From JAWXCE01 sp033764775 (GTDB lineage: Bacteria > Pseudomonadota > Alphaproteobacteria > Rhizobiales > Rhodomicrobiaceae): 64,000 nucleotides of DNA. A program made the translations under genes and the position numbers. A model generated the notes under the pieces. It was given only the letters and a program-made list of their open reading frames with translations. It ran no database searches and had not been told where the DNA came from. Where the stretch lies: positions 62,001-126,000 of the forward strand of contig JANRIQ010000025.1 in the NCBI GenBank assembly GCA_033764775.1. Reading direction: 5' to 3'. Shown piece by piece: positions 1-7,123 of the stretch. Numbering within the stretch: the first letter of the stretch is position 1; each line of letters opens with the position of its first letter.

Positions 1-23
1 CCGCCCTTTCGGGCGGCTTTTTT
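1..23 (+). terminator. Intrinsic terminator at window edge
   Basis: A perfect stem, CCGCCC paired with GGGCGG around a TTTC loop, is followed by a run of T. It would end transcription of a + strand gene lying to the left of the window, probably a phage structural gene, just before the endolysin. Confidence 0.8.
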
Positions 24-35
24 GTGGGAGGGGAC

Positions 36-1235
36 ATGAACGTCACGCAGGACATCTTAATGCGGCTGAGCCAGGGCCGCGGCGACCCGGAGCTGGTTGC
101 GGTCATCGCCGCGCGCGGCGACCTGATGCAAAAGCACGGCATCAACACGCCCGAGCGCGTGACGATGTTTCTGGCGCAGATGGCGCATGAGAGCGGCGGG
201 TTCAAAATCCGCGAAGAAAACCTGAACTACACGGCCCGTCGGATGATGCAAGTCTGGCCGAGGCGGTTTCCGAACCTGATAGCGGCCGCGCCCTACGCCA
301 AAAACCCGCGTCAGCTCGCCAACAAGGTCTACGGCGGCCGCATGGGCAACGTCGGCCCGGATGACGGGTGGAAGTTTCGCGGGCGCGGCGCGATCCAGAT
401 CACCGGCCGCGACGGCTACCAGAACATCGGCCGCATCATCGGCCGGCTGGACATCGTCGACAGCCCGGATCTGGTGGCGAGCATTCCTGATCTGTGGTTT
501 GAGACGGCCTGCGCGTTCTGGACGTGGAAAAATCTCAACCCGTGGGCGGACGCGCGCGACTTGCGCAAATGCACGGTGCGCATCAACGGCGGCTACAATG
601 GCTATTCCGACCGCGAGATGAACTATCGACTCGCCTGCGAGCTGATCACGGCCAAACCCGCGCTCATCACCCACGACGAAACCTTGGAGTTCGGCGACGC
701 CGGCCCGGAGGTGCGGGAGCTTCAGCGCCGTCTGGCCGAGCTGCGCTATTTTTCCGGCGCCGACGACGCCCGCTTCGGCAAGCTCACCCGCGCCGCTGTG
801 CTCGCGTTCCAGGCGGAGCACGATCTGCTCGTCGACGGTCGCGTCGGGCCGAAAACTCGCGCGGCGCTCAAAACCGCGCAGCCGCGTGATCTCGGCGAGC
901 GCGAGACGCTCACGCCCGAGGACTTGAAGGCCGCCGGATCGACGACGGTGAAAAACGCCGATGCGCTGGAAAAGGCCGCCGCCGGCACGGCCGTCGCCAC
1001 GTCCGGTCTGACCGCCTTGCACCAATCGGGGGTGACGGAATGGATGACGACGGCGTCAAGTCAGGTCAGCGCGCTCAACGGTCTTCTTTCGGCGGCGGGA
1101 ACGGGCGTCAACATGCTCATGAGCAACGCCGCGCTCATCGTCATCGCGGTGTGCGTCGGCGGGTTTCTGATCGGCCGCGCCATTAAGTGGAGCCGCACGC
1201 ACGACGCCGCGACTGGCGCCAACTTGTCGAGGTGA
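36..1235 (+). CDS. Phage-type endolysin, GH19 chitinase-like domain plus peptidoglycan-binding domain
   Basis: This is a cell-wall hydrolase of the GH19 (chitinase class I-like) family used by many phages for lysis. The N-terminal half has the family landmarks: A-H-E-S-G-G-F with the presumed catalytic Glu52, then E-N-L-N-Y, a G-R-G-x-I-Q-I-T-G segment and a R-I-N-G-G-Y-N-G segment. Residues about 220-285 form a PG_binding_1 repeat (G-D-x-G-x-x-V-x-x-L-Q). Near residues 355-385 a hydrophobic segment suggests a membrane anchor, unusual for a soluble endolysin. I chose the ATG at 36 over the GTG at 24 because a GGAGGGG Shine-Dalgarno lies directly before it. It is followed 4 bases later by spanin-like genes, which supports a lysis role. 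Confidence 0.85.
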   Translation: MNVTQDILMRLSQGRGDPELVAVIAARGDLMQKHGINTPERVTMFLAQMAHESGGFKIREENLNYTARRMMQVWPRRFPNLIAAAPYAKNPRQLANKVYGGRMGNVGPDDGWKFRGRGAIQITGRDGYQNIGRIIGRLDIVDSPDLVASIPDLWFETACAFWTWKNLNPWADARDLRKCTVRINGGYNGYSDREMNYRLACELITAKPALITHDETLEFGDAGPEVRELQRRLAELRYFSGADDARFGKLTRAAVLAFQAEHDLLVDGRVGPKTRAALKTAQPRDLGERETLTPEDLKAAGSTTVKNADALEKAAAGTAVATSGLTALHQSGVTEWMTTASSQVSALNGLLSAAGTGVNMLMSNAALIVIAVCVGGFLIGRAIKWSRTHDAATGANLSR

Positions 1236-1239
1236 GCCG

Positions 1240-1629
1240 ATGAGCATCATCGCAAATCTCGTCGCCCGTGCCGCCGCGTGGATCGCGGCACCGAAGGCGG
1301 GCCTCGCGCTGTACGGCCTCGCGGGCTTAGCCGGCGCAGGCGTGATCGCCGTCGCCGTCGGTTTTCTCATGACCGCGGGCGCCGCGTCGTGCGAGGCCCG
1401 CCACGCGAAGGCGGCGGCCGTCGCCGAGCGCGCCGACGCAGTTGAAAATCTTGCGTTGGCCACGCGGGCGGCCGCTCGGGCGGCCGAACTCGAAGGTGAA
1501 CTTTCAGCGATCAGGGGGGAAAATGAACGCCTTAAAAACCAAATACGCACGAGCGACGAGAGCGCTGCTTGCGCTCAGTGCCGCTTTGACGCTCGCGAAC
1601 TGCGCGGGGAAGCCCGCACCAACCGTTGA
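1240..1629 (+). CDS. Rz-like inner-membrane spanin
   Basis: A 129-residue protein with one N-terminal membrane segment (about residues 17-45), followed by an Ala/Glu-rich helical stretch (about 50-105) likely to form a coiled coil. This is the layout of Rz-type i-spanins, which span the periplasm and help disrupt the outer membrane during lysis. It starts 4 bases after the endolysin stop, and an Rz1-like lipoprotein gene begins inside it in another frame, the classic Rz/Rz1 arrangement. No specific family motif is visible, so the call rests on architecture and context. Confidence 0.6.
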   Translation: MSIIANLVARAAAWIAAPKAGLALYGLAGLAGAGVIAVAVGFLMTAGAASCEARHAKAAAVAERADAVENLALATRAAARAAELEGELSAIRGENERLKNQIRTSDESAACAQCRFDARELRGEARTNR

Positions 1630-1852
1630 GGTGAAGCCATGCACGATCCCGCCCGCGCCGGCCGGACTTCTGCGCCAACTGCCGAAGGAGCCGAAACTCG
1701 CCGAGCGGGAGATCAGCGTCACGGAGCTGAAACTGGCCTATCGCGACGCCAAGAGCTGGGGCGCGATCAATCACATTATGGCGACGCGGCTGCAGGAGCA
1801 CATCCGCGACGCGGAGCGGGCGAAGGCGCGATGCCTCGCCAAGACGGCGTGA
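1523..1852 (+). CDS. Rz1-like outer-membrane lipoprotein spanin (embedded)
   Basis: A 109-residue reading frame that starts inside the Rz-like gene (ATG at 1523, preceded by GGGGGA) and runs about 220 bases past its end. It has a basic N-terminus, a hydrophobic stretch and a lipobox-like L-T-L-A-N-C, followed by a Pro-rich segment. These are features of Rz1-type o-spanin lipoproteins. Asn at the -1 lipobox position is less usual than Gly or Ala. The C-terminal half is charged and helical, longer than the minimal lambda Rz1. The call is inferred from architecture and the embedded arrangement. Confidence 0.65.
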   Translation: MNALKTKYARATRALLALSAALTLANCAGKPAPTVEVKPCTIPPAPAGLLRQLPKEPKLAEREISVTELKLAYRDAKSWGAINHIMATRLQEHIRDAERAKARCLAKTA

Positions 1853-1891
1853 GTAGAACAACGGTGACCGGCGACGAAGGGGCCAATCACG

Positions 1892-2236
1892 ATGCACTCA
1901 CCCGATTGGCCGCCCTCCTCGGGGCGAGCGAACGGCGCTTGGCCGACGACGCACCCAGACGTGCTGGACGAGCGCCAGCGTCACCTGGCGGAGAGCTTGA
2001 AAGCGCTCGCTCTCAAGCTGCGCGACGATGGCCAGAGCCGCGACACGAAGATTTCGGCGCTCACAGAGCGGGTGGACGAAATCGACGAGAGGGTGGCGGC
2101 GACGGAGCGCACGATCGCGCGATGGGCGGAGATTTACGCGCTGATGCGCAAGGGCGGCTTCGCGCTGGCGACGGGCGTGGCGCTAGCAGGTCTAAACTTT
2201 CTCATGCTGCGTCAACTCAGCCGCATCTTGCATTGA
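1892..2236 (+). CDS. Small phage membrane protein with coiled coil (possible holin-like)
   Basis: A 114-residue protein. Residues about 25-75 are a charged helix with heptad-like spacing (L-T-E-R-V-D-E-I-D-E-R-V), then a single membrane segment (about 85-107, F-A-L-A-T-G-V-A-L-A-G-L). It follows the spanin genes, and an AAGGGG element lies upstream of its ATG. A lysis role such as holin, antiholin or anchor is possible from position only. I do not recognise a named family. Confidence 0.55.
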   Translation: MHSPDWPPSSGRANGAWPTTHPDVLDERQRHLAESLKALALKLRDDGQSRDTKISALTERVDEIDERVAATERTIARWAEIYALMRKGGFALATGVALAGLNFLMLRQLSRILH

Positions 2237-2343
2237 GGCGCCCCGACGCCGCCGACTGGCTAGCGCGGTTCAACTGGGCCATGGCGGCGGCGCTCGCGCT
2301 CATGGCGGCGATTTGGATCGGAGCCGCTTTGGGCGGCGGTTGA
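2233..2343 (+). CDS. Putative 36-residue membrane peptide, coupled to upstream gene
   Basis: A TTG at 2233 overlaps the TGA of the preceding gene (TTGA) and opens a 36-codon frame ending at 2343. The peptide has a short basic start, two Trp residues and one hydrophobic segment rich in Ala, Leu, Ile and Trp. A small one-pass membrane protein at the end of a lysis cassette is plausible. The start codon is weak and the peptide short, so this could be chance. Confidence 0.3.
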   Translation: MRRPDAADWLARFNWAMAAALALMAAIWIGAALGGG

Positions 2344-2403
2344 CGCTCGCGCACAATTCGCCGGCCGGTTAGCGCTCCCCCTCCTTCGCGCCGCCGGCGT
2401 TTA

Positions 2404-2443
2404 GCCCCCGTCCGCGATTCCCATCCCGCGGATGGGGGCTTTT
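2404..2443 (+). terminator. Strong intrinsic terminator closing the lysis cassette
   Basis: A 13-bp stem (2404-2416 with 2427-2439, one G-T pair) encloses a 10-base loop and is followed by TTTT. It lies between the + strand lysis genes and the convergent - strand cassette ending at 2450, so it should stop read-through from the lysis genes. Confidence 0.85.
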
Positions 2444-2449
2444 CGTGTT

Positions 2450-2941
2450 TCAGGCCGCGCCGAAAATCATCAGCGCGCTGCCCGTGAGCGCCAACACCCA
2501 AGGCGGAACGAACAGCCACCGGCCGGGCAGGGCGAGCGCGGCCGTCGCCAGCGCGATCGCAACCGCGAGCAGCGCTTGCGCCAGATCGAAATACCCGTCG
2601 CGCCGGATCGCATCGTCGCGAGCATCTTCATGGGCGCGGGCGGCCGCAAGGATGACGCGCCCCTCCGCCGCGTAGCGATCAGCCTCGCGGGCGTAGCCGT
2701 CGCGGCGGGTGCGGATGAGAAAGTCGTCGCCGGCGGCGAGCGTCATCGTCAGCCCATCGACGGAAAGCAAATAGAGCGTGCGGCGCATCACCTTCGCTTG
2801 GAAATGCGCGTAAGCGTTGGCGGCCGACACGGCCTCGCGCGTCATCCGCTTGGATGCGTCGCCGGACAGGATCGACGCGACGGCGAGCGCGGCGGCGAAC
2901 AGCGCGATGGAGACGGCAAGTATTTGCTCGCGGCGGGTCAT
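2450..2941 (-). CDS. DUF4337-like membrane protein
   Basis: About 163 residues with an N-terminal membrane helix right after a basic start, a central soluble helical part (A-Y-A-H-F-Q-A-K is typical of DUF4337 proteins) and two C-terminal hydrophobic segments. Function of the family is unknown. I chose the Met at 2941 because its ATG overlaps the stop of the upstream J-domain gene in an ATGA junction, pointing to translational coupling. It is the last gene of a - strand phage-associated cassette. Confidence 0.65.
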   Translation of the reverse strand: MTRREQILAVSIALFAAALAVASILSGDASKRMTREAVSAANAYAHFQAKVMRRTLYLLSVDGLTMTLAAGDDFLIRTRRDGYAREADRYAAEGRVILAAARAHEDARDDAIRRDGYFDLAQALLAVAIALATAALALPGRWLFVPPWVLALTGSALMIFGAA

Positions 2942-3522
2942 GGCGCGGCTTTCTGCTTCAGCGCGGCGTCGCGCCAATCGACGAGCGCGGCGAAGTTCTC
3001 CGCCGTGCCGCCCTGATCAGGGTGCATGATCTTCGACCATTTGCGGAAATGCGCCTCCACGTCCTCGCGTGACATCGCCTTCGCGTCCGGCCACGGATTG
3101 ATCGGCGGCGAGTCGTGCTCGGGCTTTTGCGGCGTGTCGGGTGGCGGCAGCTTGGTGAAGGCGGTGAACGCCCGCTCCATGAGCGCGAGGCAGCCGGAGT
3201 TCTCCATGCCGCGCATGTGCTCGAGCGCGTTGCCAAGCGCGTTGACGTTGTCCTTCGCGAACTTCCAGTGATCGCACGCCATTTGATGGCGGCGGCCGCG
3301 ACGATTGAAGTAGACGGCGACGCCCGGGTCGCGCTCGCCCGTCGAGCCCGTCAGGCCGCCGATGTTCGACGAGATGACGATGTCTGTCGCACCGAGCCGC
3401 GACAGCTGTTTCTTGAGATGGCGCAACGCGGCGGCCATGTCGCGGCGGTACGGGCTGGCGGCCGGGCGCGCGGTGCGCGGCTGGCCTTCGGGCCACTGCA
3501 GCGGGAATTCGCGCTCAGTCAT
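2938..3522 (-). CDS. J-domain-like protein of phage cassette
   Basis: A 194-residue protein whose C-terminal 50 residues look like a minimal J domain: a helix, the H-P-D tripeptide (residues 167-169) followed by Q-G-G-T, and a closing helix. The HPD motif is the Hsp70-stimulating loop in DnaJ proteins. The N-terminal about 130 residues are not recognised. It overlaps both neighbours by 4 bases, so it is expressed as part of a coupled unit. It may recruit host DnaK, but that is inference. Confidence 0.6.
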   Translation of the reverse strand: MTEREFPLQWPEGQPRTARPAASPYRRDMAAALRHLKKQLSRLGATDIVISSNIGGLTGSTGERDPGVAVYFNRRGRRHQMACDHWKFAKDNVNALGNALEHMRGMENSGCLALMERAFTAFTKLPPPDTPQKPEHDSPPINPWPDAKAMSREDVEAHFRKWSKIMHPDQGGTAENFAALVDWRDAALKQKAAP

Positions 3523-3764
3523 CTGACTACCTCGTCATGCCGGAAATCGTCGGCTTCGTGCTTGATGCCGTTACCGTCCAAAAGGTGCGTGACTTCTTCA
3601 AAGTCTCGGATTTCAGGCTGCCCGGAGATCATGACATCAATCAACCCCTTGGTGGCATGGATACTGCGCACCGGCCATGTTCCGCCGTCAATGAACCGGG
3701 CAATGAGAGGCGTGGCGAGTGCATTTAATGCCTCCATTTTAAGCTTGTCAGTCATCGCATTCAT
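3519..3764 (-). CDS. Hypothetical protein, phage cassette
   Basis: An 81-residue protein without a recognisable domain. It has a Lys/Met-rich N-terminal helix and an acidic, His-containing C-terminus. It overlaps the next gene by 4 bases and the previous gene's end by 17 bases, and an AAGGATG element precedes the ATG. The tight packing argues it is real; no function can be proposed. Confidence 0.5.
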   Translation of the reverse strand: MNAMTDKLKMEALNALATPLIARFIDGGTWPVRSIHATKGLIDVMISGQPEIRDFEEVTHLLDGNGIKHEADDFRHDEVVR

Positions 3765-4008
3765 CCTTCACCTCGTTCGCGCAGGCCTCGCAGATGAAGA
3801 CGCTGCGCCCGCCCGTGTCCACCATCGTCCGATGTTTCCAGCAGAAGTATTTCTCGCACGACACGTCGCCCGGGCCGTGCTCGTCGCCGCAGGCGTAATC
3901 GAGGCCCCGATCGATTTCGGCGTCACAGCCGGGATGATCGCAGATCGCGGCGTGCGCGTAACCGATCGGGCGGCCTTGGCTATCTGATCCGCAGTTGGCC
4001 CAGCCCAT
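3748..4008 (-). CDS. Small Cys-rich putative zinc-binding protein
   Basis: An 86-residue protein with eight Cys and several His arranged in pairs (for example C-D-H-P-G-C, C-E-K-Y-F-C and a C-terminal C-E-A-C). This suggests one or two zinc-ribbon or treble-clef knuckles. Its ATG overlaps the stop of the CysRS-like gene (TAATG), indicating coupling. No specific family is recognised. A regulatory or nucleic-acid-binding accessory role is possible. Confidence 0.55.
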   Translation of the reverse strand: MGWANCGSDSQGRPIGYAHAAICDHPGCDAEIDRGLDYACGDEHGPGDVSCEKYFCWKHRTMVDTGGRSVFICEACANEVKDECDD

Positions 4009-4388
4009 TACGCCGTTCCCATTGTCAGAGGCCCTTCAAGCGGCCCGTTGATCTGCTGATCGCGGGGTACGGTTCGCCAGTCGTCGGGCAAGCATGTTCC
4101 GCCGAAAAGGCCAAGAAACCGCATCGCGGCGAACAGCTTGCGGCCGTCGTCCTTCCGCCATTGATGCATGAGAGCGATGGCTCGCGGAGTGTTCAGGTCG
4201 TCCATCAAGCACTCAAGAAATTTGACATCCGGCCCGTCATCGCACGGGATTGCGGCGTCCATCCACCGCCGGAGAATTTTCATGCTCTCCTTCATGCGGG
4301 TTTCAGTGAAATCGGCGGGCGAGCGGTAATGCGTCATCAACATGAACAGCCGCAACGGCGCGCCGGACGCGAGTTCTGGCGTCTGCAT
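4008..4388 (-). CDS. Cysteinyl-tRNA synthetase-like fragment protein (helical domain only)
   Basis: A 126-residue protein resembling the region of cysteinyl-tRNA synthetase that follows the KMSKS loop. A helix ending in T-H-Y-R-S-P (residues 19-24) matches the synthetase G-H-Y-R-S motif, and F-L-E-C-L-M-D-D-L-N-T-P-R-A (58-70) matches F-I-E-A-M-D-D-D-F-N-T-P-E-A. A further helix (about 84-95) resembles the segment around L-x-x-V-L-G-L-L. The catalytic Rossmann domain with HIGH and KMSKS and the zinc ligands are absent, so it cannot aminoacylate alone. The start is the ATG at 4388, coupled to the nuclease stop (TGATG). The junctions with neighbours argue for a maintained small gene rather than a decayed one. 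Confidence 0.65.
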   Translation of the reverse strand: MQTPELASGAPLRLFMLMTHYRSPADFTETRMKESMKILRRWMDAAIPCDDGPDVKFLECLMDDLNTPRAIALMHQWRKDDGRKLFAAMRFLGLFGGTCLPDDWRTVPRDQQINGPLEGPLTMGTA

Positions 4389-4840
4389 CAGCACCACCCC
4401 TTTCGTTTGCCGCCGTGATAGGCGCGCGCGTAGCCCTCGCGGATCATGATCGTCGCAGCGTCCTCGCCGTTGATCCAGAGCCGTGCCAGCGTCCGCCCGT
4501 ATTTGTCGAGCCGGCCGGCCTCCTCGACGCGCACGTTGGCGCTGGCGACGAGCTGCTCCATGCGCACCTTGGCGGCGAGGCCGAGAATGCGCTCGCCTTC
4601 GCACTGGGCGCGGAAGGTTTCGGGCGTGTCGAAGCCGGTGAGGCGGTAGGTGACGCCGTACGGCGCGCGGATCGTGTCGCCGTCAAGCACGACGAACGCG
4701 GCGATAAGGGCCAGAGCCGTGCGCAAGAAATGGGAAAGGCCAGATAAAAAGATCAATGATTTCTTATAACCGTTTTGTTTCCCAATCGTGTCTAAGCGTT
4801 TGTTCGGTATAGCATAAGGATTTCCCCTACGGGGTGCCAA
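4388..4840 (-). CDS. Staphylococcal-nuclease-like (thermonuclease) family protein
   Basis: An SNase-fold nuclease-like protein. It has D-G-D-T (residues 53-56), R66 in Y-R-L-T-G, D-T-P-E (71-74) and G-R (115-116), matching the Asp/Arg/Glu/Arg active-site set of the family. A hydrophobic stretch just before D-G-D-T could be a signal or anchor if translation starts lower. The first about 35 residues look unlike the family, so the true start may be a downstream TTG near 4740. It is the first gene of the coupled - strand cassette and may help degrade or scavenge nucleic acid. Confidence 0.7.
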   Translation of the reverse strand: MAPRRGNPYAIPNKRLDTIGKQNGYKKSLIFLSGLSHFLRTALALIAAFVVLDGDTIRAPYGVTYRLTGFDTPETFRAQCEGERILGLAAKVRMEQLVASANVRVEEAGRLDKYGRTLARLWINGEDAATIMIREGYARAYHGGKRKGWC

Positions 4841-5061
4841 ACATCATTAGCGGTTGATGTCCTCCGCCACCCATTTTGCCCCTTCACACACGCTCGTCGT
4901 GCGCAACGCGCTTCGGTGGTTTGGTTCGTTCGCGTAGGGCCGCGCGCTGCGCATGCGCCATAATCGATCAGCTTCAATGGCGAGCGTCACCGAATTCACG
5001 CGGAGGCGTCGGCTTGATGGAACGAACTGAATAAACGCTTGGCGGGGCGCAGGCGCGACGA

Positions 5062-6219
5062 TCAGTTGTCGAGCTTGAGCGCGGCGATGTCCACCGTCAC
5101 GACGATTTCCTTGGGAACGGGGACGCCCGCGACGCTCTCCGGCCCAACGCCGTGCGCGATGCGGTTCACCGTGAACTGGCCCTTCGCCGTGGCGTCCGAA
5201 CCGTCCACATCGAGCGCGAACGGGAACACGGCCGGCTGCGTCACGCCCTTCACGGTCAGTTGGCCGTTCATCTCATATTTGCCGTCGCCGACGCGCTTCG
5301 CGCCGGCCGCGCGGAACACGGCCTTCGGATGGTTCTTCACGTCGAACCATTCCGCCGTCGCCAGCGTCTTGTCCACATCAGGCGCGCCCGTTTTCATGGT
5401 GGCGATGTCGACCGCGAAGGCGACCTCGGCGTTGGCGAGCAGTTCAGGATCGAAGCGCACCTGCGCCTGGAAGTTGCCGAAGCTGCCTTTCACCGTTTGT
5501 CCGGCCGCGGAGACTTCGAAGCCGACGCGGCTTTTGTCGCGCGCCACGTCCCATTCGTACGCGCGCGCTTCGCCGAGCATCGCCGCGCCGATGAGCGCTG
5601 CGCCGGCAAGCGCGGCCGAACCTTTCAAAAATCGGGGGAGCATTCGCGACATGACGCCATCCTTGAGTATGAGGCCGTGGCGGAGCGCGGCGGCCACATG
5701 CACGCCGATCAACCCCGCCAGGCTCCAGGCCAGAATTTCATGGGTTTGCTTGAACACGGCTTCGGCGGCTTTTTTCTCCTCGGGGGCGAGATCGACGAGA
5801 CCGGGGATATGGGGCCAGGGGATGACCCCGTAAAGCGTGGTGGGAATTGCGAAGGCGGCGACGGAGACCATAGCCCAGCCGGTGAGCGTCATGGCGAACA
5901 GCAGCGCGTAGAGGCCGCCATGGGCCGCGTGGGCCGCCGCCCGCTCCCAGCCGGCGACATGCGGGGGCAAGGCGGGAACGCCCGTCGCCTGCCGCGCTAT
6001 AAAGCGGATGACTGTGAGCGCCAGGATCGTCACGCCGATGGACTTATGCAGTTGATAGGCCTGGAATTTGGAGGTCAGGTCGATATCGTCGCGGGTCATG
6101 TAGAGACCGAGGCCGATCATGAAAACCACGAGTCCGGCCGTGCTCCAATGCAGGAGTTTGGCCAGCGCCGAGTAGTCCTGGCGGGCGTGGCGCGCCTCGG
6201 CGGCGATTGGGGCGGCCAT
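5062..6219 (-). CDS. Cytochrome b561 / YceI fusion protein
   Basis: A two-part protein of 385 residues. Residues about 15-190 are a four-helix cytochrome b561 domain with paired candidate haem ligands (His in L-L-H-W, L-H-K, A-H-G-G and the last helix). Residues about 220-385 are a YceI lipocalin-like domain (W-D-V-x-x-x-x-S-x-x-x-F-E-V and L-T-V-K-G-V-T). YceI proteins bind isoprenoid lipids and b561 moves electrons across the membrane, so electron exchange with a periplasmic isoprenoid or quinone is a reasonable inference. The ATG at 6219 is preceded by GGTGAC and lies just after the gloA stop, suggesting a gloA operon. Confidence 0.85.
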   Translation of the reverse strand: MAAPIAAEARHARQDYSALAKLLHWSTAGLVVFMIGLGLYMTRDDIDLTSKFQAYQLHKSIGVTILALTVIRFIARQATGVPALPPHVAGWERAAAHAAHGGLYALLFAMTLTGWAMVSVAAFAIPTTLYGVIPWPHIPGLVDLAPEEKKAAEAVFKQTHEILAWSLAGLIGVHVAAALRHGLILKDGVMSRMLPRFLKGSAALAGAALIGAAMLGEARAYEWDVARDKSRVGFEVSAAGQTVKGSFGNFQAQVRFDPELLANAEVAFAVDIATMKTGAPDVDKTLATAEWFDVKNHPKAVFRAAGAKRVGDGKYEMNGQLTVKGVTQPAVFPFALDVDGSDATAKGQFTVNRIAHGVGPESVAGVPVPKEIVVTVDIAALKLDN

Positions 6220-6224
6220 GGGCG

Positions 6225-6644
6225 TCACCAACGGCCGGTGTTCGGCAGGGAGGCCCAGGGCTCGCGCATGGGGAGCGCCTCGCCGCGCTGGAGGAGTTCG
6301 ATCGAGATGTTGTCGGGCGAGCGCACGAACGCCATGCGGCCGTCGCGGGGCGGCCGGTTGATGGTGACGCCGTTGTCCATAAGCCGCTGGCAGATGGCGT
6401 AGATGTCGTCGACAGCGTAGGCCAGATGCCCGAAATTTCGGCCCTCGCCATAGACCTCGGGATCCCAGTTGTAGGTCAGCTCCACCTGCGCCTGCTCGTC
6501 GCCGGGCGCGGCGAGAAAAATCAGCGTGTAGCGGCCCGCCTCGTTCTCCATGCGCCGCAGCTCCTTGAGGCCGAGTTTGTTGCAGTAGAAGTCGAGCGAC
6601 GCGTCGATGTTGGTCACACGAACCATGGTGTGGAGATATTTCAT
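6225..6644 (-). CDS. gloA: Lactoylglutathione lyase (glyoxalase I)
   Basis: A 139-residue vicinal oxygen chelate protein that isomerises the methylglyoxal-glutathione hemithioacetal to S-lactoylglutathione. Two beta-alpha-beta repeats carry the four metal ligands H5, E54, H72 and E115 (H-T-M-V-R-V, V-E-L-T-Y-N, F-G-H-L-A, S-I-E-L-L). Length and motifs are those of the short, Ni-type bacterial enzymes. It lies directly upstream of the b561-YceI gene on the same strand. Confidence 0.92.
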   Translation of the reverse strand: MKYLHTMVRVTNIDASLDFYCNKLGLKELRRMENEAGRYTLIFLAAPGDEQAQVELTYNWDPEVYGEGRNFGHLAYAVDDIYAICQRLMDNGVTINRPPRDGRMAFVRSPDNISIELLQRGEALPMREPWASLPNTGRW

Positions 6645-7123
6645 GCCGGCGGCCTCGGGCTGTTTTCGCGCGGGCGCACTTTAACGCTCCAGGCGGATTG
6701 GGGCAACGGCGAAGCGCTCAAGCCGTCGTGATCGTGGGCGTTGACATTTTTCCCCCGAAACACGTTTCAACGCGCCCGCGCCTGTGGGCGATTCGCCAAA
6801 AAAGGCGTCGCCGAGGCAGGCCAAAGCCGCGAAACCGCTGACGCCGCAAGCCTTTGCACGGGTGCGGCGCGCGCCGGCCCACTCTGTCAACCCCCAAAGA
6901 TTTTTTGTGGAAATACAGGGGGATAACCCGACGCCAGGCGGCTTTTGCGCGGCGGATTTTGGGCGTTTGCGGGGAAAGCTCCCACAGGCGGCGCAAAAAA
7001 GTGTGGCGCGCCCGGTCGCCAGTGTTATGTTTCCGTCATCGGAAAAAAGTAGCCGTGCGTCAAAACTCGAGGGCAATAGAGTTTTGCGCCGGACAGGTAT
7101 TAGTGAAAGCGGGGGATTGCAAA
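6645..7123. other. Intergenic region between gloA and cold-shock gene
   Basis: About 480 bases separate the divergent gloA and cold-shock genes. Several frames are open on both strands but none shows recognisable protein. The part nearest the cold-shock gene may be a long 5' leader, which is common for csp mRNAs. TTGACA-like hexamers are visible near 6740 (+) and 6884 (-), but I find no convincing -10 partner. Confidence 0.4.

Noticed and set aside
57..1025. Long - strand open frame opposite the endolysin
   Set aside because: Arg/Ala/Val-rich shadow of a GC-rich coding strand with no recognisable motif; the + strand frame has clear GH19 signatures.
4792..4977. 61-codon - strand frame upstream of the nuclease
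   Set aside because: No recognisable features and overlaps the doubtful N-terminus of the nuclease gene; could be promoter DNA.
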